Assembly: GCF_003010935.1 (NCBI RefSeq)
Contig: NZ_PGGN01000005.1
Coordinates: forward strand, 1-64,000
Direction: 5' to 3'
DNA: 64,000 nucleotides
Source: Phyllobacterium endophyticum
GTDB taxonomy: Bacteria; Pseudomonadota; Alphaproteobacteria; Rhizobiales; Rhizobiaceae
Positions 44,627-53,044 of the stretch are shown in pieces. The first letter of the stretch is position 1. Each line of letters opens with the position of its first letter. The notes beneath the pieces were generated by a model. The model did not search any database and was not told where the DNA came from. It saw only the letters and a program-made list of their open reading frames with translations. Both the position numbers and the translations under genes were made by a program.

Positions 44627-46023
44627 GGCGCCTTATCCTTCTTCAACCGCAGGGTGTGCCCTGCTTCCGCCAGCCGCAGGCGGTCCTGCTGTTTGCCAGG
44701 GAGAGCCGCGCCAAAGGTGAGCGGCTCGTCCTGTGTGTAGCGCTTGCCCAGCTTCCAGGCGATTTCCGCCTTGGTAAGCTCAGCGCCAAGATAAAAGGCG
44801 TGCGCACCGTCCCCCTCAACGTCGAGGCCGGGGAAAAGTTCAAACGCATCCTGCGCGATCCTATGCCCTCCGGCATTGAAGATGTGCACCCCATCCGGTG
44901 CGGTCATGATGCGGAAATTGGCATCGCGCACGTCGGCGGCAAGCGCCGCTATGTCCGCGGCGCTGTTCGGATAGGGCTTGCGATCGTGCACTTGCAGCAG
45001 ACCGGCATCATAGCCGCGCGGCAGGGCGTGATCCTGTTTGGCTGCGAACATGGTACGGCGCGCGCTGTCATGTTCCTCTACCGTCCGGATCGTATGTGGA
45101 CTGACATTGACGACAAGGACATTACCGATGGAAAGCTCCGAGCAAATCCCCGCAAGGAGAGCGGTGACGCCGGAGGAATCGGCGTCGGTGAGTTCGGTCA
45201 GATTGCCCGTTCCCATCATCATCGGGATGTCAGGCCAACGTCGGCGCGCTTCGAGGAACCGCCCAAGCGAGACGGCAAAGCCGAAATGGATGGGATCGAG
45301 CACCGGATCGGCGATGAACGGGATGTTTACCGCCTGCGCCGCGTCAATGGCCCGGCCGAGCGAATCGAGATCGCCCGGAATGGCGGCGATGAGGATAGGC
45401 GTGACGCCATATTTGATTGCGAGACCGATGGTATGTTCGGTGAGGCTCAGGAGATAGTCGGCACCGGCCGCTGCGCCAGTTTCAAGCTCCTCGAGATTGG
45501 CCGAGTCGACACTGACCTTGAGACCTCGCGCTTTCAGGGCGCGAACGGCATCGGACAGATGCGGAAACGGCGTTTCCGGCAGACAACCGAGATCAATGAC
45601 GTCGGCACCGGCGGCCGCGAGATCGACGGCACGCTGCATCAGCGCCTCAAGCGACAGCGCCGAGGCATCGACGATTTCGGCGAAGATGCGCATGTCATGC
45701 CTTGAAAGATCGACCGGCTTGCCGGCGCGCCCGAGAAATGCCGGCAGATCGGCAACCTCGTCGGGACCGCGTTCGAAGGGGACGCCGAAACGCTGGCTCA
45801 AGCTCCCGAGGTCACCACGGTAGCGCCCGGGAAGGATGATGCGGTCTGCCGTGACAGGTGGTTTCAGGCGGCGCGCGATGATCTCCTCGGTCATCAACGC
45901 CGCAACCTTCACACCAATATCGACGATATCATAGGTGAACGCAGTCTTGCCAAGGTCGGCGAGCACACGCTCCAGCCGCGCGCGGGCAAGATGCCCGGTG
46001 AGGAAGAGCAGATGCTCAGCCAT
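44623..46023 (-). CDS. Dihydropteroate-synthase-like protein of the H4MPT island
   Basis: The product (466 aa) has an N-terminal DUF6513-type region (about 1-115) and a central dihydropteroate-synthase-like TIM barrel (AAAGADVIDLGCLPE, then IPFIADPVLDPIHFGFAVSL). In H4MPT synthesis a DHPS-like enzyme joins the pterin to beta-RFAP; this family is the natural candidate. The C-terminal 130 residues form another domain (VHDRKPYPNSAADIAALA). It overlaps the flavoprotein gene by 8 bp and DUF447 by 4 bp. Confidence 0.82.
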   Translation of the reverse strand: MAEHLLFLTGHLARARLERVLADLGKTAFTYDIVDIGVKVAALMTEEIIARRLKPPVTADRIILPGRYRGDLGSLSQRFGVPFERGPDEVADLPAFLGRAGKPVDLSRHDMRIFAEIVDASALSLEALMQRAVDLAAAGADVIDLGCLPETPFPHLSDAVRALKARGLKVSVDSANLEELETGAAAGADYLLSLTEHTIGLAIKYGVTPILIAAIPGDLDSLGRAIDAAQAVNIPFIADPVLDPIHFGFAVSLGRFLEARRRWPDIPMMMGTGNLTELTDADSSGVTALLAGICSELSIGNVLVVNVSPHTIRTVEEHDSARRTMFAAKQDHALPRGYDAGLLQVHDRKPYPNSAADIAALAADVRDANFRIMTAPDGVHIFNAGGHRIAQDAFELFPGLDVEGDGAHAFYLGAELTKAEIAWKLGKRYTQDEPLTFGAALPGKQQDRLRLAEAGHTLRLKKDKAP

Positions 46024-46567
46024 CGTCGGAAATCACCCTCTGGCGGGCGGTGATGGCTTCGATGAGTTCGGCCAGCGATTCGACGACCTGGGTTCGCTCG
46101 TAGGTCTTGAGCCTTGCAGTGTTTTCCAGATCGATTGGACGCGGGTAGACCTTGACGATACCGCTTGGCGCCATGGTTTCGAGCTCCGGCGCCGTATCGC
46201 AGGCAAAGACGATCGACGGCACGAGGCACTTTCCCGCCTGGGCATAGACGTTGGTGGGGAGCGAATCCGAGATTCCGGCGACGCACTTCGCCACCGTGTT
46301 GGAGGTCGCGGGAGCAATGACCGCCGTGTGATAGACGCCGGTGTAGAACCCGCCAATGGGGACGGAACTCGCAGTCTTGTCATGCAGAACTCGCGTTGTC
46401 TCCGGAAAATCGAGCTTGAGCTTGTACATGCGAAGCACTTCGTTCGCGGCTTTCGAGACGAAGACGTCGCAGTGCTCGAGCGTGCGGATCAGATCGAAGC
46501 TTTCAATGAAGAAATGGCCGGAACCGGTCAGAGCCCAGGCCCAGCGGGGTGTATGCAGCCTCGTCAT
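46016..46567 (-). CDS. Flavoprotein, possible dihydromethanopterin reductase
   Basis: The product (183 aa) is an FMN-binding flavoprotein of the PF02441 type (WALTGSGHFFIESFDLIR at the N terminus, PATSNTVAKCVAGISDSL as phosphate loop). Archaeal relatives (DmrB/AfpA) reduce dihydromethanopterin, and bacterial H4MPT islands carry this type. The stop overlaps the DHPS-like start by 8 bp and its start overlaps the kinase stop by 4 bp. Confidence 0.78.
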   Translation of the reverse strand: MTRLHTPRWAWALTGSGHFFIESFDLIRTLEHCDVFVSKAANEVLRMYKLKLDFPETTRVLHDKTASSVPIGGFYTGVYHTAVIAPATSNTVAKCVAGISDSLPTNVYAQAGKCLVPSIVFACDTAPELETMAPSGIVKVYPRPIDLENTARLKTYERTQVVESLAELIEAITARQRVISDDG

Positions 46568-47199
46568 TGCGCACCCATTGCTTCAACATGTCTGTGCCGG
46601 AACATCCTGCGCCCGGGAACGGAATCCAACGGGAGCAGGAGCTTGTCCAGCACATGCGGACCGGCGACATGAAGATTTGTCGCCTCGTCCAACATGTCGG
46701 GAAGCATGCGATCCGCGATCCCGGCGCCAGCAAGCTCGCGCACAGTCGCATAATGGACGTACTCGTCTGTCTGCTTTACCAGAAGCAGGTCATCGGCAGC
46801 CAAAAGCCGCGCGAGCCAGGCACTCAGGCTATCCGACGTCAAATCCCATGAACAGGGTATGTCCGGAGCGCCAAGCGCCATCGACGACGGCAGCCAGACA
46901 GGGATGGAACCGGCATCGAGGACCTCATCGATCTGCGCGAGTGATCGCGCCACCTGCAATCGTGGGTGGCGCTCGGCTATCGCGATGCCGAACTGGTCCA
47001 TGGCAAGGATCGCCATCGCGTGCGCCGCATCGCCGGAATATGCGAGCGGCTTTTGCGAAATCCGCACCTGATCGGCAAAAGGACCGCCGCCCGGCACAAT
47101 GACCAGCGGAAAGGTCGCGCTGGCAAGAAGGTCGATCCAGCGCTGCATTTCAGCATGACCTGCCGTGCTGCCTCCGAGCTTGACGACGAGGGGTTTCAT
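46564..47199 (-). CDS. mfnE: Amino-acid-kinase family protein, MfnE-like
   Basis: The product (211 aa) has the amino acid kinase fold, with VVKLGGSTAGH at the N terminus and IVPGGGPFADQVR in the substrate loop. In archaea MfnE phosphorylates aminomethylfuran phosphate to the diphosphate that MfnF uses. With MfnB just upstream and MfnF in the same island, the same role in methylofuran synthesis is likely. Overlaps on both sides by 4 bp. Confidence 0.8.
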   Translation of the reverse strand: MKPLVVKLGGSTAGHAEMQRWIDLLASATFPLVIVPGGGPFADQVRISQKPLAYSGDAAHAMAILAMDQFGIAIAERHPRLQVARSLAQIDEVLDAGSIPVWLPSSMALGAPDIPCSWDLTSDSLSAWLARLLAADDLLLVKQTDEYVHYATVRELAGAGIADRMLPDMLDEATNLHVAGPHVLDKLLLPLDSVPGRRMFRHRHVEAMGAQ

Positions 47200-48368
47200 G
47201 AAGATTTCCGCCCGCCATGGGCGTGAACCGGCCGGGGCCTTGCCGATGAATTCTTCACATCGTTTTTCCGCTCGATCTCGACACCGACGCCGCCGGGTCC
47301 AAGTTCGAGCTTTTCGGCCCGCACGACGACGCGGGTCACACGAGGATTTTCAAGGACGAAAGCCGCGACTTGCTCTGCCAGCGTCTCGGCCAGTTCGATA
47401 TGGCCGCGCGCGACAATGGCACGGATGCCATCCATGATGAGATCGTAGGATACGACATGACGCATGTCTTCGGGGTTGCGTGTCACCCGCAGGACATCGG
47501 CGGTGACATCGAAACGGACTTTCTGGGCTTTGCCATGCTCGAAACTATATGCACCGATATGGACTGGCAGAACGAAATCGCGGACGAATATCTTGTCGGT
47601 TCCAAGCCCCGCCTCGGAAGGATCCGGGAAATAGCCGCGGGCCGCGAGCAACTTGTAGTCCACGCCCGAAGGCGCGCTTGCCTCGAGGGCCTCGGGGATC
47701 AAGCCGCGAATCTTCGCCGTCGCCTGTGCATCGATCGGCGCAGTGCGATCGAGACCCGAACAGAGCGCCCCGCGAAAGCCGAGAAAATCCGGGGCATAGG
47801 CCAAGAGGCGCGGGATGTCAGGCGCTTCAAGCGATCCGGCAACGCCAACCTTCAGACCGCGCGACTGGCCATCCTTGACGAATTTTCCGATCTGGTCCGG
47901 CGTCATATGATCCAGCAGGCGGCCCTTCGCCTTGTCGGCGGTATCAATCATCACGCCGTGAAATCCAGCGGCAGACAATTCCTGCAGAAGAGTTTCCTTG
48001 TAGGCGTTGCGATAGTCGGCAAATAGCACCGCAATCAATTTATTGTGTGACGCGAGAGCCGCCAGCGCCTGAAGACAGCCGGCTAAGTGCTCTGACGGAA
48101 GCAACCCTATCTTGATATAATCCACCCCGGTTGCGGCAAACTCCTCGACCTTTGTGCGAACCACTTCAGGTTGCATGGGAAGATCGCCACAAGCGGCACT
48201 GACGGGCCGCCTACGCGCGATAAAAGCTATGACTTCCAGAAGCTTCGATGTCTCGACAGCACCCAGCGCTCCATTGGCCGGATCCTTCAGATCAATGATA
48301 TCCGCACCGTTCTGGAAAACGATTTCCGCTTCGATGACGTCCTGTACGCTTGCCAGCATCTGTGTCAT
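47196..48368 (-). CDS. MfnB-dihydroneopterin aldolase fusion
   Basis: The product (390 aa) joins two enzymes. Residues 1 to about 240 match MfnB, (5-formylfuran-3-yl)methyl phosphate synthase, with the Schiff-base lysine in GADIIDLKDP (Lys28) and LSAAGFHGVMIDTADK. Residues about 258-368 match FolB, dihydroneopterin aldolase (VLPVHIGAYSFEHGKAQKV with the catalytic Glu, and AEKLELG near the end). One chain would therefore serve both furan-cofactor and pterin synthesis. It is the first gene of the leftward operon mfnB-mfnE-flavoprotein-DHPS-like-DUF447. GTG 48374 is an alternative start. Confidence 0.85.
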   Translation of the reverse strand: MTQMLASVQDVIEAEIVFQNGADIIDLKDPANGALGAVETSKLLEVIAFIARRRPVSAACGDLPMQPEVVRTKVEEFAATGVDYIKIGLLPSEHLAGCLQALAALASHNKLIAVLFADYRNAYKETLLQELSAAGFHGVMIDTADKAKGRLLDHMTPDQIGKFVKDGQSRGLKVGVAGSLEAPDIPRLLAYAPDFLGFRGALCSGLDRTAPIDAQATAKIRGLIPEALEASAPSGVDYKLLAARGYFPDPSEAGLGTDKIFVRDFVLPVHIGAYSFEHGKAQKVRFDVTADVLRVTRNPEDMRHVVSYDLIMDGIRAIVARGHIELAETLAEQVAAFVLENPRVTRVVVRAEKLELGPGGVGVEIERKNDVKNSSARPRPVHAHGGRKSS

Positions 48369-48488
48369 TGGCACGGCCCCCGAGAGAGAAGCGAAATCTT
48401 GCCTCGCGTGACAGAAAAGATGACACTTAGGGTTGAGATTATGGCGGGGTTGTTTAAAACCACTATGGGCACCTCTGTTCTTAAGCGA

Positions 48489-48509
48489 CCGCCATCACGT
48501 GAATGGCGG
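48489..48509. promoter_or_regulatory. Inverted repeat between the cofactor and PQQ-ABC operons
   Basis: CCGCCAT-N7-ATGGCGG (48489-48495 and 48503-48509) is perfect in both arms, with CACGTG inside the spacer. It sits 15 bases before the ABC binding-protein start and about 120 bases from the divergent mfnB start, so a regulator there could act on both operons. Confidence 0.5.
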
Positions 48510-48523
48510 CTAGTCTCATTGGT

Positions 48524-49762
48524 ATGATCATGAAGAGTACGGTGCCATACACTCTCTCAGTTTTATTCGGCTTTTTTTTGCTCTTCGTCAACGTGTCCGA
48601 CGGACCCGCGCAAGAGGCTGCGACGAATAAGCCCGCGAAACCGGCAGTCGAGACGCGGATCGGCTATCTTCGCGCCTATGAGCCACAGCTGGCTCTCTCC
48701 GTACTCGACATACCGCCGCGCGACGAGGGCGTGGCCGGCGCCAATGTCGCGATCAATGACAACAACACGACCGGCAAGTTTCTCGGCCAGAGTTTTGCTC
48801 TTGACGTGACAGAGGCAAAGTTCGATGCCGATGTCGTACCCGTCTTCAAGGAAATGCTCGCGCGCGGGGATCGTTTCATTCTTGCTGACATTTCGGCCAA
48901 GCAATTGCTGTCGATAGCCGATCTCGCCAGGGAAAGCGGCGTTTTGCTGTTCAACGTGGGCGCCACGGACGACAGTTTGCGAGAGGACCAATGCCGCTCC
49001 AACGTCTTCCACACGGCACCGACGCGCAGCATGCTTGCCGACGGGCTGGCGCAGTACCTCGTCTGGAAACAGTGGCGCAAATGGGTGCTGCTCCATGGCT
49101 CGCATGAGCGTGACAAGCTCTATGCCGACGCTATCCGCCGCGCGGCAACGCGCTTCGGTGCGACCATCGTGGAAGAGCGGCTCTACGAAGACAAGGGCAC
49201 AGCGCGCAGGACCGACACGGGTGTAATCCAGGTGCAAAAGCAGATGCCTGTATTCACACAGAACCTGCCGGAGCATGACGTCGTCATCGTCGCCGACGAG
49301 AGCGAGGTATTCGGCAGCTACGTTCCCTACCGGACGTGGACTCCTCGCCCTGTTGCGGGAACGGCGGGCCTTGTGCCCTCGAGCTGGCATCCGGCCAGTG
49401 AACAATGGGGAGGGTCGCAGATTCAAAATCGTTTCTTCAAGGCAACCGGACGGCGAATGCTGTCGAAGGATATGCAAGCCTGGACTGCGGTGCGCATATT
49501 GGGAGAGGCTGTCACGCGATCCAAGGGAAACGATCCCAAACAGGTCGAAAACTTCATCAAGGCCGATGACTTCTCCATCGCCGCCTTCAAGGGGCAGAAG
49601 CTGAGTTTCCGCACGTGGAACTGGCAGCTGCGCCAGCCGATCATAATCGGCGACGGGCACGGCGTCGTTTCCACTTCGCCGCAGGAAGGCTTTCTGCACC
49701 AGTTTTCAGAGCTCGACACGCTGGGCGTGGACAAGCCTGAAACAAAATGCACCCTCAACTAG
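48524..49762 (+). CDS. PQQ-system ABC transporter periplasmic binding protein
   Basis: The product (412 aa) has a signal peptide (about 1-30) and a branched-chain-amino-acid-type binding fold (PVFKEMLARGDRFILADI, then ESGVLLFNVGATDDSLRE). It matches the ABC binding-protein family found only beside PQQ-dependent alcohol dehydrogenases. The ligand is unknown. ATG 48524 or 48530 are both possible; neither has a strong ribosome site. It leads the operon binding protein, beta-propeller, cupredoxin-like, ATPase, permease, helical protein. Confidence 0.83.
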   Translation: MIMKSTVPYTLSVLFGFFLLFVNVSDGPAQEAATNKPAKPAVETRIGYLRAYEPQLALSVLDIPPRDEGVAGANVAINDNNTTGKFLGQSFALDVTEAKFDADVVPVFKEMLARGDRFILADISAKQLLSIADLARESGVLLFNVGATDDSLREDQCRSNVFHTAPTRSMLADGLAQYLVWKQWRKWVLLHGSHERDKLYADAIRRAATRFGATIVEERLYEDKGTARRTDTGVIQVQKQMPVFTQNLPEHDVVIVADESEVFGSYVPYRTWTPRPVAGTAGLVPSSWHPASEQWGGSQIQNRFFKATGRRMLSKDMQAWTAVRILGEAVTRSKGNDPKQVENFIKADDFSIAAFKGQKLSFRTWNWQLRQPIIIGDGHGVVSTSPQEGFLHQFSELDTLGVDKPETKCTLN

Positions 49763-49789
49763 AACATGAACTTAAATGGGAGGACCAAG

Positions 49790-50764
49790 ATGCGAAATCA
49801 TATATGCCTGCTCGCTGTGACTGTAGCGCTGCCGTTTCTTGCACAGCCCGCCTGGGCCAATATGGTTTATGTCTCGAATGAAAAGGACAACACGGTAACG
49901 GTGGTCGATTCCAAGACAATGGAGGTTGTCAAGACCATCGATGTCGGACAACGGCCGCGCGGCATCACGATTTCCCACGACGGCAAGCTTCTCTACGTCT
50001 GCGCCAGCGATGACGACACGGTCGAGATCATCGATACCAGCACGAACGAGATCGTGGGGTCGCTTCCATCCGGTCCGGATCCGGAACTGTTCGTCCTCTC
50101 GCCCAATGGCGAGACACTTTATATCGCCAATGAGGACGACAATCTGGTCACCGTGATCGATGTCAACGCCAAAAGCGTTCTTGCAGAGATTCCGGTCGGC
50201 GTGGAACCGGAAGGCATGGGCGTGAGCCCCGATGGCAAGACCATCGTCAACACCTCCGAGACCACAAGCATGGCACATTTCATCGACGCGTCGACCCACG
50301 AGATCACCGACAATGTACTGGTCGATTCGCGGCCGCGCTTTGCCGAGTTCAAGCCTGACGGTTCCGAGGTCTGGGTGTCGGCGGAAATCGGCGGCACAGT
50401 ATCCGTCATCGACAATAAATCGCGCGCGGTGACGCATAAGATCACTTTCGAAATCCAGGGACTGCGTTCCGAACAGATCCAGCCGGTCGGCGTGCGCATA
50501 ACCGCCGACGGCAAGAAGGCCTACGTGGCGCTCGGACCGGCGAACCGCGTCGCAGTAGTCAACACGGAAACCTACGAGGTGGAAAAATACATATTGGTGG
50601 GCCAGCGTGTCTGGCAGCTGGCGTTCACTCCGGACGGCAAGCAGATCATCAGCACCAATGGATTGTCGAACGACATCACGTTCATCGACACGGAAACAGA
50701 CGAGCCGATCAAATCGGTTACGGTGGGGCAATTGCCCTGGGGCGTTGCGGTATCACCGAACTAG
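49790..50764 (+). CDS. PQQ-associated YVTN beta-propeller protein
   Basis: The product (324 aa) is a secreted beta-propeller: a signal peptide to about residue 24 (LAQPAWA), then about seven repeats of the YVTN type (MVYVSNEKDNTVTVVDSKTM, then LYVCASDDDTVEIIDT and so on). The family travels with the PQQ-linked ABC genes. It probably acts as a periplasmic binding or scaffold protein; no catalytic residues are evident. GGGAGG precedes ATG 49790. Confidence 0.83.
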   Translation: MRNHICLLAVTVALPFLAQPAWANMVYVSNEKDNTVTVVDSKTMEVVKTIDVGQRPRGITISHDGKLLYVCASDDDTVEIIDTSTNEIVGSLPSGPDPELFVLSPNGETLYIANEDDNLVTVIDVNAKSVLAEIPVGVEPEGMGVSPDGKTIVNTSETTSMAHFIDASTHEITDNVLVDSRPRFAEFKPDGSEVWVSAEIGGTVSVIDNKSRAVTHKITFEIQGLRSEQIQPVGVRITADGKKAYVALGPANRVAVVNTETYEVEKYILVGQRVWQLAFTPDGKQIISTNGLSNDITFIDTETDEPIKSVTVGQLPWGVAVSPN

Positions 50765-50772
50765 CCGGCTTG

Positions 50773-50795
50773 CTCTCCCTCGTTGCGGGGGAGAG
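50773..50795. repeat. CTCTCCC/GGGAGAG hairpin in the PQQ-ABC operon
   Basis: A 7-bp stem (50773-50779 with 50789-50795) around a 9-base loop, right after the beta-propeller stop. It resembles one end of the repeat at 9996-10174 and may be a decayed relative. It could act as a processing or partial-termination signal. Confidence 0.45.
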
Positions 50796-50833
50796 TAAAA
50801 CAGCGACCAACTATCCAATGACAGGGAGGAAAT

Positions 50834-51334
50834 ATGACGAACTATAAAGCACTCGCACTGGCCACGTTTCTCAGCATCGGACTGGCTCAATCCTTTGCCT
50901 TCGCGCAAGCCGACGACGATGATGACGACGCCAAGGCTGCGCCTGAACCGAAAGCAGCGATGCAGGCAAAGCCGCCGGCAGTCACGCGAGCAAGCAAGAC
51001 TGTGCCGGAACTCATTCTTGGCTCCAAGGACGATGAATTCACAGTCAACCAGAAGGACTTCGAACTCGTATCCGGACAAGGCTATCGCTGGAAGATCACG
51101 TCTGCCGCCGGCCTGGAGTACAAGTTCGTTACCGATCTCTTCCGCAATGTATGGATGAACCAGATCGTCATCAACGATCTCGAAGTGCACATGGACGGCA
51201 GCCCGGCATGGCTGGAATTCGACGCGCCGGGAACGATCAATGTTCAATTCACTGCAGTTCGACCCGGTAAATACACATGGTCGGTGCCAGACCTTGCAGA
51301 CAAGGGAATGAAGGGTACGATCACCATCAAATAG
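50834..51334 (+). CDS. Secreted cupredoxin-like protein of the PQQ-ABC operon
   Basis: The product (166 aa) has a signal peptide (to about residue 25), an acidic linker (DDDDDD followed by Ala/Pro), and a C-terminal domain of about 100 residues patterned like a cupredoxin (GYRWKITSAAGLEYKFVTDL, then PGKYTWSVPDLADKGMKG). The usual copper ligands Cys, His and Met are not arranged as in azurin, and there is no cysteine in the domain, so metal binding is doubtful. Function unknown. Good GGGAGG site upstream. Confidence 0.7.
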   Translation: MTNYKALALATFLSIGLAQSFAFAQADDDDDDAKAAPEPKAAMQAKPPAVTRASKTVPELILGSKDDEFTVNQKDFELVSGQGYRWKITSAAGLEYKFVTDLFRNVWMNQIVINDLEVHMDGSPAWLEFDAPGTINVQFTAVRPGKYTWSVPDLADKGMKGTITIK

Positions 51335-51386
51335 CCGTCAGATGGCGCGAGGATAGTGTCAGATCGAGTACCAAGGGTGGAGCTTG

Positions 51387-52193
51387 ATGGGTACGAATGC
51401 GGGACTGAGGAACATTCACGACAAGTCGATGCCGGATGCAAGCCTTCCGGCGCTTGATCTCGCCTCGGTGAGCTACGCCTATGGCAAAAGGCAAGCGCTC
51501 GACAACATCACGTTTTCCATACAAGCCGGCCGGTTCGCGGTCCTGCTTGGATTGAACGGCGCGGGCAAAACAACACTGTTCTCATTGATCAGTCATCTGT
51601 TTGCGACAAGGCATGGCCGGATACACGTGTTCGGCCATGATATCGATCGCAAGCCCGGGGACGCATTGCGGCGTCTCGGGATCGTCTTTCAGGCACGCAC
51701 CCTCGATCTCGACCTGTCCGTGCAGCAGAACCTTGCCTATCATGCCTCGCTGCATGGTATCCGCGCCCGGGAGGCCAACCAGCGCATCCACGATCTGATG
51801 AAATCCATCGACATGAGCGACCGGCTGCACGAGAAAGCCCGAAGCCTGTCAGGCGGTCAGATCCGCCGCGTCGAGATTGTCCGTGCCCTGCTGCATGAGC
51901 CTTCGCTTCTGCTGCTCGATGAAGCGACAGTGGGGCTCGACATCAAGTCCCGCGCGACAATCCTCGCCGATATTCGCAAGCTGGTGGAGGAAAAGGGCAT
52001 CAGCGTCCTTTGGGCAACGCATTTGATCGACGAGGTCAGCCACGCGGACCAGGTGATTGTCCTCAACCAGGGCAAGCTCGTTGCCAATGGGCCGGTGAGC
52101 GATGTGGTGAAGAATGCCGGCGCCGAAACGATCAACGAGGCCTTTTCGCGGCTCACCGGAATCGTGGCGCTGCAAACGGGGAGCCGGGTATGA
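51387..52193 (+). CDS. PQQ-system ABC transporter ATPase
   Basis: The product (268 aa) is a single-domain ATPase of the exporter (NodI/CcmA-like) class: Walker A GLNGAGKTT (about 56-64), signature LSGGQIRRVEI, Walker B LLLLDEATVGLD, and H-loop LWATHLIDE. It matches the family tied to PQQ-dependent alcohol dehydrogenases. It overlaps the permease gene by 4 bp. ATG 51387, one codon after an in-frame TTG, follows GGAG. Confidence 0.85.
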   Translation: MGTNAGLRNIHDKSMPDASLPALDLASVSYAYGKRQALDNITFSIQAGRFAVLLGLNGAGKTTLFSLISHLFATRHGRIHVFGHDIDRKPGDALRRLGIVFQARTLDLDLSVQQNLAYHASLHGIRAREANQRIHDLMKSIDMSDRLHEKARSLSGGQIRRVEIVRALLHEPSLLLLDEATVGLDIKSRATILADIRKLVEEKGISVLWATHLIDEVSHADQVIVLNQGKLVANGPVSDVVKNAGAETINEAFSRLTGIVALQTGSRV

Positions 52194-53044
52194 CCGACAT
52201 CGCCAGCCAGCGCCCGATCGTACGCAGCCGCTTCGGCATCATGCACTATCTGGTCTGCCTCAAAGGTATACTTATCCGGGAGGGCCTGCGCTATCTCAAC
52301 CAGCGCGAGCGCTTTATCTCTTCGCTGGTGCGGCCATTATTGTGGCTGTTCATCTTCGCGGCGGGCTTCCGCCAGGTTCTCGGCGTCTCGATCATCCCGC
52401 CCTATCAGACCTATGTGCTCTACGAGGTCTATATAACGCCCGGGCTTTGCGGCATGATCCTTTTGTTCAGCGGCATGCAATCCTCGCTGTCCATGGTCTA
52501 TGACCGGGAAATGGGCAATATGCGCACGCTGCTCGTCAGCCCTTTCCCGCGCTGGTTCCTGCTGGTCTCGAAGCTCCTCGCCGGGGTCGCGGTCTCGATC
52601 ATCCAGGTCTATGCGTTCCTGTTCATCGCCTGGTTCTGGGGCGTGAAGGCGCCGCCGCTCGGCTATTTGCTGACGCTGCCGGCGCTGTTCCTTTCGGGCA
52701 TGATGCTGGGTGCCCTGGGCATGCTGCTTTCCTCGCTGATCAAGCAGCTCGAGAATTTCGCCGGCATCATGAACTTCGTCATTTTCCCGATGTACTTCGC
52801 ATCCTCGGCGCTTTACCCGCTGTGGCGCGTGCAGGAGGCAAGTCCTCTCCTCTACAAGATCTGCCTGCTCAACCCGTTCACCTATGCGGTCGAACTGATC
52901 CGTTTCGCTTTCTATGGGCAGATCGAGTGGACTTCGCTGGCCGTCGTTTGCGCGTTCACCATCATATTCATCTCGGGCGCCATCATCGCCTACGACCCCT
53001 CGCGAGGGCTCGTCATCAAGAAGCAAGAGGGAGGCACCAATTGA
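52190..53044 (+). CDS. PQQ-system ABC-2 type permease
   Basis: The product (284 aa) is an ABC-2 type permease with six membrane helices, as in NodJ- or drug-export systems (YDREMGNMRTLLVSPFPRW, the family loop after helix 2). Being export-type, it contrasts with the periplasmic binding protein of the same operon. The true start, ATG 52190, overlaps the ATPase stop. The substrate is unknown. Confidence 0.84.
   Translation: MTDIASQRPIVRSRFGIMHYLVCLKGILIREGLRYLNQRERFISSLVRPLLWLFIFAAGFRQVLGVSIIPPYQTYVLYEVYITPGLCGMILLFSGMQSSLSMVYDREMGNMRTLLVSPFPRWFLLVSKLLAGVAVSIIQVYAFLFIAWFWGVKAPPLGYLLTLPALFLSGMMLGALGMLLSSLIKQLENFAGIMNFVIFPMYFASSALYPLWRVQEASPLLYKICLLNPFTYAVELIRFAFYGQIEWTSLAVVCAFTIIFISGAIIAYDPSRGLVIKKQEGGTN

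Noticed and set aside
48563-49699. Long minus-strand open frame of 378 codons
   Set aside because: It mirrors the PQQ-system binding protein; no ribosome site or domain is seen.
50834-51334. Blue-copper (azurin-type) protein
   Set aside because: The strand pattern fits a cupredoxin, but the Cys-His-Met ligand set is missing, so I describe it only as cupredoxin-like.
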